Source of the DNA: CAZIVP01 sp964542915
GTDB lineage: Bacteria > Calditrichota > Calditrichia > Calditrichales > Calditrichaceae
NCBI GenBank assembly: GCA_964542915.1
Contig: CAZIVP010000007.1
Coordinates: 62,001 to 126,000 of the forward strand
Length of the DNA: 64,000 bases
Reading direction: 5' to 3'
The notes beneath the pieces are model-generated. The model saw only the letters and a program-made list of their open reading frames with translations. It made no database searches and had not been told where the DNA came from. Below, one piece after another: positions 8,554-16,026 of this stretch. The translations under genes and the position numbers were made by a program. Every line of letters begins with the position of its first letter. Position 1 is the stretch's first letter.

Positions 8554-9882
8554 ATGAATACGACGAAGTTTATCCTCCAGTGTCAGACCTGCCAGGAAAA
8601 GATTGAAGATTTCAATAATTGGTTCGGATACGGTCAGCAATGTCCGCAATGCGGAAGCAAACAAGTATATGTGGAGTATCAACAGGGTTATGAAAACCTT
8701 ATAAAAACCATAAGGCGAACGGAAACGCCTGCAAGCCTTTGGCACTATTTGGACTATTTACCGTTAAACGAGTCTGAACACATCGTTTCGTTTTCAGAGG
8801 GCATCGTGCCGATCGATCGCTGGACGTTTATTGAAGATTACGCGCGCGAACGACACAATATTAATTGTAAGATATACGCCCATCGTTATGATTTAAATAC
8901 GGCAACGGGCACCTTTAAGGATATGGCCGCCACGGTTGTGGCGAGCGTCTTAAAAGAAAACGGTCAAAAGAGTTACGTTGGCGCCAGCACCGGCAACATT
9001 GCCAATGCCTACGCAAAATATCTGAGCGCCGCCGGCATTCTGTTCTATGCTTTTATTCCTTGCAACAGCTCCGACGCGCAGGAAGCGGGCATCGCTTCGT
9101 TTGCTCAAAAGGTGTTTCGTGTAGCAGGCGATTATTCAAGCGCCAAACAACTGGCGGCGGATTTTGCCGTGAAACATCATATGATTCTGGCCGCCGGCAA
9201 TTTCGATCCCATGCGCATCGAAGCCAAAAAGACCATGGTTTATGAATGGCTGCGCCAGTTGGATGAATTCCCGACCGTTTACATTCAGGCGCTAAGCGGC
9301 GGCACCGGCCCGCTCGGAATTGCCAAAGCCTACCACGAACTCAAGCCGCTCGAAGTGTTTTCAGCAATCCCGAGACAAATATTGGTGCAATCGGATAAAT
9401 GTGCACCCATGGCGATGGCCTGGGAAACCGCCAAGGCTCAAAACTTCCCGGCCGGATGGGAAAAAAATTATCCGGTGATCGAAAATCCCGAAACCGCCAT
9501 CCCGACATTGTCAACGGGAAATCCTAAAACGTATCCCGTACTAGCGCCATTCGTAAAAGAAACCTGCGGTGAAATTATCGCCTGCGATGAAAATAAAGCC
9601 GTGGATGTCGGGCGGTTAATTGCAGCGGAAACGGCCGTCTTAACGGGTCCCGCGGCTGCATTACCGATCGGAGGCATCTTTCGCTCGCTCCAGGAAGGTC
9701 ACATTAAAGACGGCGACGTGGTGCTGGTGAACGTCGGTGAAAACATGGGCCGGTCGCCTGATTTTCTGACCCGGTTTGTCGATAACGAAACACCGGTCCA
9801 TAACCTGAATGATTGTAAAATATTTGATCGAAAGCAATATATTCAAGAACTTTGGGAACGTATATATCACTTATACGGATAA
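8554..9882 (+). CDS. Threonine-synthase-like PLP enzyme (possible cysteate-synthase-type paralogue)
   Basis: 442 residues. It starts with a four-cysteine zinc ribbon (CQTCQ ... CPQCG, residues about 10-37), then a fold-II PLP domain. TGTFKDM carries the presumed PLP lysine (classical threonine synthases read TGSFKDRG). ASTGNIANAYAKY is the substrate loop, LSGGTGPLG the phosphate-binding loop, and GENMGRSP is near the end. Threonine synthase itself turns O-phosphohomoserine into threonine. Cysteate synthase, a known paralogue in methanogens, makes cysteate from phosphoserine and sulfite. The next gene, three bases away, encodes an enzyme that makes sulfite, so a sulfonate product is an attractive but unproven idea. 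Ordinary threonine synthase remains the conservative reading. Confidence 0.8.
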   Translation: MNTTKFILQCQTCQEKIEDFNNWFGYGQQCPQCGSKQVYVEYQQGYENLIKTIRRTETPASLWHYLDYLPLNESEHIVSFSEGIVPIDRWTFIEDYARERHNINCKIYAHRYDLNTATGTFKDMAATVVASVLKENGQKSYVGASTGNIANAYAKYLSAAGILFYAFIPCNSSDAQEAGIASFAQKVFRVAGDYSSAKQLAADFAVKHHMILAAGNFDPMRIEAKKTMVYEWLRQLDEFPTVYIQALSGGTGPLGIAKAYHELKPLEVFSAIPRQILVQSDKCAPMAMAWETAKAQNFPAGWEKNYPVIENPETAIPTLSTGNPKTYPVLAPFVKETCGEIIACDENKAVDVGRLIAAETAVLTGPAAALPIGGIFRSLQEGHIKDGDVVLVNVGENMGRSPDFLTRFVDNETPVHNLNDCKIFDRKQYIQELWERIYHLYG

Positions 9883-9885
9883 TGG

Positions 9886-10590
9886 ATGAATCAGCTTAAT
9901 AATCAGTATGTCGAAAACGTAGTCAAGCAGTTATCCGACGCCTCTTTGGATGATATCTTGGAATGGACGTTCGAAACCTTTGGCGATGACGTTGCTATGA
10001 CGACCGCCTTCGGATATAGCGGTGTGTTTCTGCTTCACCATATTTTACGATACAAACCGGATATGGCGGTCTATTTCATCGATACCGGTTATCATTTTCC
10101 TGAAACCTTAGAGTTTGCCGCTTGCTTGCAGCGGGAATGGAATCTCAATCTAAAAATAATACGACCGCTTCGTTCCAAAGAGGAGCAACAGAGGTTGCTC
10201 GGCACTCCGACCTATCGTCATAATCCCGATATGTGTTGTTATTATAATAAAGTCGAACCGTTATTGAGCTTTATCAAAGATAAATCGGTTTGGTTTAGCG
10301 CTATACGCCGGGATCAATCGCCAACCCGCGCCAATATTAACGTGGTGCAACAGGACGGCCGCGGCATACTTAAAGTACATCCGCTCTATCGCTGGACCGG
10401 TAAACGTATTTGGGATTATCTGAAAAAATATGACATCCCGTACCATCCTCTCCATGATGAAAACTATATCAGCATCGGTTGTAAACCGTGCACGCTTCCC
10501 GTTCGTGATACACGTAATGAACGCGAAGGAAGGTGGCCTCATCTGGACAAAGTGGAATGCGGTATAAACTACTATCCAAATAAATACTGA
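9886..10590 (+). CDS. cysH: Phosphoadenylyl/adenylyl-sulfate reductase (CysH family, iron-sulfur type)
   Basis: 234 residues of the PAPS/APS reductase family, which reduces activated sulfate to sulfite with thioredoxin. The nucleotide-binding part has TTAFGYSGVFLLHHI and FIDTGYHFPETL. A CC pair (PDMCCYYNK) plus CKPC later is the four-cysteine [4Fe-4S] set of APS-type enzymes, and KVECGINYY at the C-terminus is the catalytic Cys tail. AIRRDQSPTRA is the arginine-rich substrate loop. The four cluster cysteines favour APS over PAPS as substrate. It is packed between the threonine-synthase-like and decarboxylase-like genes (gaps 3 and 14 bases); no ATP sulfurylase or sulfite reductase is nearby. 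The family is certain; whether the sulfite goes to sulfide or to a sulfonate is open. Confidence 0.93.
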   Translation: MNQLNNQYVENVVKQLSDASLDDILEWTFETFGDDVAMTTAFGYSGVFLLHHILRYKPDMAVYFIDTGYHFPETLEFAACLQREWNLNLKIIRPLRSKEEQQRLLGTPTYRHNPDMCCYYNKVEPLLSFIKDKSVWFSAIRRDQSPTRANINVVQQDGRGILKVHPLYRWTGKRIWDYLKKYDIPYHPLHDENYISIGCKPCTLPVRDTRNEREGRWPHLDKVECGINYYPNKY

Positions 10591-10604
10591 TTTTTTCGCA
10601 AAAC

Positions 10605-11879
10605 ATGGATCATATCAGCGAACAACAAATGAGCGCGGTTATTCGGCGGGCGCTCGAAAAGCAATGGATGGACAAAGCAGACACGGCGGTCATTTTCCAC
10701 GATCTATCGTTTTTGCAGCACCGTATTGCACAATTACGCCGGGCATTTCCTAAAAACACCTTACACGCCGTTGCCGTCAAAGCCAACCCTCTGCCGCGTT
10801 TATTACATTATATGCGATCATTCGATGTGGGAGCGGAGGCCGCAACTTTTCCGGAATTGTATATTGCCCAACATACGGATTATGATGCGACGCAAATCGT
10901 ATTTGATTCCCCCGCTAAAACGGAGCAGGAAATTCGTTATGCGCTGGAGCATAATATTCATATCAATGCCGATTCTTTTGAGGAAGTGGAACGTATAGCT
11001 CAGTTGCGTTCCAGTATACCCTCAAAAAGTACGGTCGGCGTGCGTATTAATCCTCAAGTGGGTATGGGCAAGATCAGTATTACCAGCGTATCCGGCGCTT
11101 ATTCGAAGTTCGGCATCCCGTTTAATGATTCCAAAGAAGCGTTAATGCAGACTTATCGAAGCTATCCCTGGTTAAATGGTATTCATGTCCACATCGGTTC
11201 CCAGGGCTGCTCGGTGGAACAGTTGGTTAAAGGCACGCAACGCGTGTATCAATTCGCTGAAAAGGTTAATAACGAATCGAATAAGGCCCAAATTACCATG
11301 TTCGATATTGGCGGCGGCTTACCGGTATCCTATTACAGAGAGGAAACGCCGGTTTCAATTGAAGAATATGCCGATGCGTTGCGCGCGTATTGTCCGCGTT
11401 TGTTTGACGGCCCCTATCGCCTGATTACGGAATTCGGTCGTTATGTGCACGCCAATTGCGGATGGACGGCGGCTCGTGTTGAATATGTAAAAACAAACAA
11501 TGGCAAGAACACGGCAATGGTCCACGTGGGCGCCGATCTTCTCATGCGGCGTTGTTACTTGCCGGATCAGTGGCACCATGAATTGAGCGTTTTAGACCGT
11601 AACGGCAATATTAAGTCTGACCAAAAGAGCGCAAAGTACACCATAGCCGGGCCCCTGTGCTTTAACGGCGATATCATTGCAAGGGACGTTGATTTACCGT
11701 TACTGGAGGAAGGGGATTTTCTGCTTGTCCACGATACCGGCGCATACACCCTTAGTATGTGGAATCGCCATACCAGTCGGCAGATACCGAAGGTCCTCGG
11801 TTATGAAGAAGCCGGTAAAACCTTCACCCTGCTTAAACAGCGGGAGACGCCGGAAGATGTACGCCGCTTCTGGATGTAA
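10605..11879 (+). CDS. Fold-III PLP-dependent decarboxylase (diaminopimelate/ornithine decarboxylase-like)
   Basis: 424 residues with the alanine-racemase-like barrel and C-terminal beta domain of DapDC/OrnDC enzymes. AVAVKANPLP carries the PLP lysine. HVHIGSQGCS is the His-containing helix dipole motif, FDIGGGLPVSYY the glycine-rich phosphate loop and TEFGRYV the Glu/Gly/Arg segment. From the partner subunit come GPLCFNGD (catalytic Cys) and DTGAYTLSMWNRHTSR. Diaminopimelate decarboxylase is the default, but DapDC usually has EPGR and a C-terminal N-x-N/Y motif, which differ here. Co-transcription with the CysH and threonine-synthase-like genes makes a different amino-acid substrate (for example a sulfonated one) possible. 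The decarboxylase fold is sure; the substrate is not. Confidence 0.8.
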   Translation: MDHISEQQMSAVIRRALEKQWMDKADTAVIFHDLSFLQHRIAQLRRAFPKNTLHAVAVKANPLPRLLHYMRSFDVGAEAATFPELYIAQHTDYDATQIVFDSPAKTEQEIRYALEHNIHINADSFEEVERIAQLRSSIPSKSTVGVRINPQVGMGKISITSVSGAYSKFGIPFNDSKEALMQTYRSYPWLNGIHVHIGSQGCSVEQLVKGTQRVYQFAEKVNNESNKAQITMFDIGGGLPVSYYREETPVSIEEYADALRAYCPRLFDGPYRLITEFGRYVHANCGWTAARVEYVKTNNGKNTAMVHVGADLLMRRCYLPDQWHHELSVLDRNGNIKSDQKSAKYTIAGPLCFNGDIIARDVDLPLLEEGDFLLVHDTGAYTLSMWNRHTSRQIPKVLGYEEAGKTFTLLKQRETPEDVRRFWM

Positions 11880-11943
11880 ATACATCCCGGCGTGATTATG
11901 ATTCGGTCGCTCGAGGATTCAATCTCCTTTCATTATTGTTACA

Positions 11944-12582
11944 ATGGCAACGTATGTTCATTCAGCGAAAAGGTATCAATTGAAAAACAGTGTATCGCAA
12001 CCTGCTGTTCGACGTCTGGATCAATCGTTTTATCTGGAGGATACTGTCACCCGGGTGGCCCGAAGATTATTGGGTAAACATCTGGTGACGCACCTGAACG
12101 GCCAAACCACGGGCGGTATGATCGTAGAAACGGAGGCTTACGGCGGCGTTCGGGATCGTGCATCCCATGCTTTTGGGGGCAAAGGAACCGCCCGTACGGA
12201 GATTATGTACTGGCAGGGCGGATATGCTTATGTTTACCTGATTTACGGATTGCACGCATTATTCAACGTGATCACAAACCGGACCGGCATACCGGACGCC
12301 GTGCTTATCCGTGCGATTATCCCTTCCGACGGTATTGAAGTAATGTTACTGAGACGTAAACAAAAACGTTTGGTAAAATCCACGGCGGACGGACCGGGCA
12401 AAGTATGCCAAGCGCTCGGCATCCGTACCGAGCATTCCGGCCAATCATTGATTAACGGTTCGGTATGGATTGAAGACCGGGGCGTGAACGTGAAAAAAGA
12501 GAACATTCGTATGGCGGAAAGAATCGGAATCGATTACGCCGGCGAAGACGCCCGCAGACCGTGGCGATTTTGTTTGGTGTGA
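11944..12582 (+). CDS. mpg: DNA-3-methyladenine glycosylase (AAG/MPG family)
   Basis: 212 residues matching the Pur_DNA_glyco (PF02245) family, which removes alkylated purines such as 3-methyladenine to start base excision repair. RRLLGKHLV is the usual N-terminal helix. GGMIVETEAYGG carries the catalytic Glu, DRASHAFGGKGTART is the conserved loop, and YVYLIYGLHALFNVIT is the core strand-helix. ADGPGKVCQALGI and a short PWRF end complete the signature. It stops 45 bases before the convergent PepSY gene. The start ATG at 11944 has only a weak ribosome site, so the true N-terminus could lie some codons away; about 20 extra residues precede the conserved domain. Confidence 0.92.
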   Translation: MATYVHSAKRYQLKNSVSQPAVRRLDQSFYLEDTVTRVARRLLGKHLVTHLNGQTTGGMIVETEAYGGVRDRASHAFGGKGTARTEIMYWQGGYAYVYLIYGLHALFNVITNRTGIPDAVLIRAIIPSDGIEVMLLRRKQKRLVKSTADGPGKVCQALGIRTEHSGQSLINGSVWIEDRGVNVKKENIRMAERIGIDYAGEDARRPWRFCLV

Positions 12583-12594
12583 ACAACATCGGAT

Positions 12595-12625
12595 TGTAGA
12601 GACGACCCGGCGGGTCGGCTCTACA
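12595..12625. terminator. Bidirectional hairpin between converging genes
   Basis: Near-perfect inverted repeat: TGTAGAG, one A/G mismatch, CGACCC, three-base loop GGC, GGGTCG, CTCTACA. It occupies almost the whole gap between the glycosylase stop (12582) and the PepSY gene stop (12628), where a terminator for both strands is expected. There is no clean T-run on either side, so it could instead be one copy of a dispersed palindromic (REP-like) element; GTAGAG...CTCTAC ends are common in such families. Confidence 0.55.
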
Positions 12626-12627
12626 CA

Positions 12628-14277
12628 TTAGACAGCCTTTTTAAATTTCCGACGCGTTGTTGAAAATCGTTTATTATGATCTTTTTGTTTGTTCCGCACT
12701 TTAAGATAGAACCAATCCCAGATACCGGATAACAGGATCAACAGAAATAACATTGAGCCGAGCGGTGCAATCAGGATATAAAAACTGCCGACAATATCTT
12801 TGAAAAGACGCCCGTTGTGCAATTCAAACATGAAGTTCCATAAGGACAGTGCGTGCACCCGGTTTACCGCCTCAGGCATGCGAAAACGCCCGTCTTTTCC
12901 GGCGCCGTTCAAGCCCATCAACCCTTTTTCATGATTGGTAATAAACGACTCGCCCCGTGGAGTTTCAAAATATCCGGTAACCATATGTTCGGCGGGCCGC
13001 ACATTGGATGTAAGGTTGGCGGCTTTTCTATTAATGAGGTCGAATGCCCGATCGTTCTTCGGATCGTAAGCAAACATTCCGCTAAATGAGCCGACTAAAT
13101 ACCGATCTGTTTCAGCTTCGTATTCAAACACCTGTGGACCCATTACAAAGAGTGGAACATGCATGGTCTTTTTCTCAAACGGACGTGAAATGTCGGCCGG
13201 TCCCTGCCATAACCCATCGCTTGCAGCAATAACGATTACATCCCGTTTCGCATCGTACAGCGCGTTATGAATTTTTTCTTCCCAGGGATTGTCAGGGAGA
13301 ATACCCGGATAGTATTGAGCCGGCATATCGCCTTTGGCGATGGCCACAATTAATGGCGGCCGCATAAATAAGCCGGTGGCGCCGATAATGAGCAAAATTG
13401 CTGCGACCCAAATACCCAGTTTGATGTGGTAACGAACGATAAGCCGGAATAGACGCGCCTGAAATTTGCCACGGGAAACAGCCCCGTTCTTGAGGCGTTG
13501 CCGGCGTTTGTGTTTGGGGTAAAACCAGGCATAAAACGCCGATATACTTAAAAAGAATAGGATTAATCCTATCATATCCCAGGTTAATTTGCCGGGCAGT
13601 CCGAATACATGTCCGTCATGCAAATCGAAAAATAATTTAATTAGCGAAACCCTGCGTTCGTGTTCGCGGCGCGGTAGCTCAACTTTAACGAATTTAAGGT
13701 GCTGACGGTCAAGATTTCCGCGATACAAACTGGATTCCGTAAAAACCAGTAACTGATTTTCCGTTTGAATAATCTTTTGGGTCTTCTCCGGTTGGAGACC
13801 CAGTGGAGCCTCATGCCAGGTTTCGTCGTCAAGGTCGCAATAATAAAGGCCGCCGTCCGTGGCAGCCCAGAGCTGTGATGGCTTCCCTTTTTTGTCCAAA
13901 TGAAAAATATGGTTGGTTTTGCGGTAATACGGCGACTTTGGAAAGCCGTTTTGCATGGCGGTAAATGTTTTACCGCCGTCTTCGCTTTTCCATACGCCTT
14001 TTTTGCCTCCGATAAAAACCCGATTGTTTTCCTCGCCGGTATAAATCAAATTTATCAGGCTGCTGCGATTCCAGTCCCGGGTATCGTAATGGTTCGGTAC
14101 GAGTATGTTAGGTACCGCGATATCGGAAATCCAGTGCGGATGGTTGAGCAAGATACCGGAAATACTCATCCATGCCAGAAACAGAACCAAAAGCAGGCCG
14201 ATGTATTTGTGAATCCACTTGGAACCTTTGAACAAGCATTGGAACCATGTAGGTGTATTACGTAATCGTTGCTTCAT
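12628..14277 (-). CDS. PepSY-associated membrane protein with inserted periplasmic propeller-like domain
   Basis: 549 residues. It starts like PepSY_TM proteins: KWIHKYIGLLLVLFLAWMSISGILLNHP, a first helix ending in a short exported stretch. Residues about 70-215 contain repeats like sialidase/BNR blades (GVWKSEDGGKTFTAMQNG and AATDGGLYYCDLDDETWHEA). Then follow GHVFGLPGKLTWDMIGL and two more helices (about 230-320), a second exported region (about 330-480) and a last helix pair. PepSY_TM proteins are linked to iron-siderophore reduction and periplasmic redox work. It is the last gene of the NO-stress operon, 127 bases after the YwiC-like gene, and may have its own promoter. The function is not established. 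Confidence 0.75.
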   Translation of the reverse strand: MKQRLRNTPTWFQCLFKGSKWIHKYIGLLLVLFLAWMSISGILLNHPHWISDIAVPNILVPNHYDTRDWNRSSLINLIYTGEENNRVFIGGKKGVWKSEDGGKTFTAMQNGFPKSPYYRKTNHIFHLDKKGKPSQLWAATDGGLYYCDLDDETWHEAPLGLQPEKTQKIIQTENQLLVFTESSLYRGNLDRQHLKFVKVELPRREHERRVSLIKLFFDLHDGHVFGLPGKLTWDMIGLILFFLSISAFYAWFYPKHKRRQRLKNGAVSRGKFQARLFRLIVRYHIKLGIWVAAILLIIGATGLFMRPPLIVAIAKGDMPAQYYPGILPDNPWEEKIHNALYDAKRDVIVIAASDGLWQGPADISRPFEKKTMHVPLFVMGPQVFEYEAETDRYLVGSFSGMFAYDPKNDRAFDLINRKAANLTSNVRPAEHMVTGYFETPRGESFITNHEKGLMGLNGAGKDGRFRMPEAVNRVHALSLWNFMFELHNGRLFKDIVGSFYILIAPLGSMLFLLILLSGIWDWFYLKVRNKQKDHNKRFSTTRRKFKKAV

Positions 14278-14404
14278 CGATTGCCTGATCTTTCAATTTT
14301 AATTTTACCAGAACGCAGGGCGCCCAATCTAATGGATTTTGAATTCAAAGGCTAAGTGTTCTCCATTCTTTAATTTCCTTCAATATAGGCTATGTACAAA
14401 AGCC

Positions 14405-15181
14405 TTAACCTATCCAATAGCCGAGGGCGGAAAGGAGTACCATCTGTAAGCCGTATAAAAATTCACGGAACCCGATTTGCTTTACCGTAAGCGAACGCCG
14501 CCGCGAAGAGACTCCTGCGAATGCGCGCCAGGTTAATACCAGATAGGCGATCAGAGCCAGCCATGGTAAGTGGGCATAGCGAACGGAAAGCACCAAAACG
14601 AGTACTCCAATGAAATGGACGAAATAAGCCCGGAACACATAGCGCCGGTCTCCGCGATCCAGTCGTAAACGCGCCCGTACGTAATAGGTAGTGGTAATGG
14701 CCCGAATCCAAACAATGGTCAGCAGACCAAGCGCCATGGGCCAGTTCCAACCGGCGGCCAATGCCATGCTCACGGTTACAAGACCCATGGCAACGGCCGC
14801 TAAAATTTCCGTAAACAACAGACGACTGTAGCCACGCAGATCGAGTCCTAAATAAAACACCATCAGTGCCATGGTGATTAGAACAGGCGTGCTCGTTTTC
14901 AGACCCTGTTTGTATATAAACCATACGAAAATCACGCCTGCTATAAGGGCGAACAAAGAAAGGAAAAACAACGCGAGAAACCGTTTTTGCCCTTGGGATT
15001 TAAAGGCAATGCGGATTGGTTGATGGTTCAAAAAAGCAAAAATTATTGCCAGAGCAAGCCAAAACCCGTCTACGCTAAACGCCGCGAGCAGACCTAATAA
15101 CAATGGTTCCAGGGTGAATCCCCAACTTCCGTGTTGACGGGGCAACAGGATTTTTTTAACCATGCGTCTGTCCATCATCAT
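14405..15181 (-). CDS. YwiC-like integral membrane protein
   Basis: 258 residues, almost entirely hydrophobic with about eight helices. The N-terminal LLPRQHGSWGFTLEPLLLGLL is the hallmark of the YwiC-like family (PF14256), named after Bacillus subtilis YwiC, which lies in the nar/fnr region. HQPIRIAFKSQ and RAITTTYYVRARLR are further conserved polar loops; the pattern recalls UbiA-type prenyltransferases but I cannot see their paired Asp-rich motifs. It follows the RIC gene by 30 bases in an operon for NO handling, consistent with the family's link to nitrogen-oxide respiration. Several in-frame ATGs exist; the one at 15163 (MVKKILLPRQHG) may be the true start. Confidence 0.75.
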   Translation of the reverse strand: MMMDRRMVKKILLPRQHGSWGFTLEPLLLGLLAAFSVDGFWLALAIIFAFLNHQPIRIAFKSQGQKRFLALFFLSLFALIAGVIFVWFIYKQGLKTSTPVLITMALMVFYLGLDLRGYSRLLFTEILAAVAMGLVTVSMALAAGWNWPMALGLLTIVWIRAITTTYYVRARLRLDRGDRRYVFRAYFVHFIGVLVLVLSVRYAHLPWLALIAYLVLTWRAFAGVSSRRRSLTVKQIGFREFLYGLQMVLLSALGYWIG

Positions 15182-15211
15182 ACCTATACATCTATATGTT
15201 TAGGCTTACGA

Positions 15212-15940
15212 TTACGAATGCAAGTTGGATTCCAGTTCAATAGCTTTCGGGAACAGGATGTTGTTTTCCAGGTGAATATGCTGGTGCAGATCCGCCTCAA
15301 TCTCCTGCAATTTATGATACAGCCATTGGAAGGTACGACAGGCGTCGTCCGGAATGCGGTAATTGCCTGTCGCGCTGCGCATTTCTCTTAACATATTGCC
15401 CGCGGAGTCATGTTCGTGTTCCATTACCCGAATGGGTTGGTTGACATTCCCGCAGTGAAATTGACCGATCGCCTGATTTTGTTCATGGGCCTGAACCAAC
15501 TGTTTAATATAGGGAAATAAAATTTGCTCTTCTTTTTGTAAATGTGCGTTGATTTCGTTGAACAGGTCATAGAGAAGATTGCGCACCTGAACCGTCTCGG
15601 AGTGATTGTTCTGATAGTTGTGCACAACTTTTTCGACCACCGGTGGTAATTCTTCCATAACCGTTCGCATAAACCGATGATGATTTTCAAGTATATAATC
15701 AACCAGAAAGTCAAGCGGCCACTGGTTGAAGCGACTGAGTTCATTATGTCCGCTATACTGAATAGCTTCTAATTCTTTGGCGACCTGGTCCGCTTCGAGG
15801 CCTTTTTCTTTACAGGCGGCCTCCACGGTTTTGCCGCCGCCGCAACAAAAATCCAAACCATAACGGTGAAAAACGTCCGCACGCCGGATATCTTCAGCTA
15901 CCAGCGTTCCAATTGTGGTTTTTGTTATTTCCTGTGTCAA
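15212..15940 (-). CDS. ric: Iron-sulfur cluster repair di-iron protein (RIC/ScdA/YtfE family)
   Basis: 242 residues from a TTG start (MTQEITKTTIG). I prefer this start because AAGGGAG stands eight bases upstream and the known domain begins right there; an upstream start would add 22 residues unlike the family. The N-terminal DUF542 domain has ADVFHRYGLDFCCGGGKT with the conserved Cys-Cys. The rest is a hemerythrin-like four-helix bundle with iron-binding His and Glu residues in ENHHRFM, HLQKEEQILFP, MEHEHDSAG and HQHIHLENNILFP. RIC proteins repair Fe-S and di-iron centres after nitrosative or oxidative damage. It lies between the NO reductase and YwiC-like genes, as expected for an NO-stress unit. 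Confidence 0.93.
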   Translation of the reverse strand: MTQEITKTTIGTLVAEDIRRADVFHRYGLDFCCGGGKTVEAACKEKGLEADQVAKELEAIQYSGHNELSRFNQWPLDFLVDYILENHHRFMRTVMEELPPVVEKVVHNYQNNHSETVQVRNLLYDLFNEINAHLQKEEQILFPYIKQLVQAHEQNQAIGQFHCGNVNQPIRVMEHEHDSAGNMLREMRSATGNYRIPDDACRTFQWLYHKLQEIEADLHQHIHLENNILFPKAIELESNLHS

Positions 15941-16026
15941 AGTAAACACTCCCTTCTGTTTATTAATTCTTATTGCTTTTAAACTGGCGCACGGCCAATG
16001 CGACATCAGCCGCGCGCCGTTCTTTA

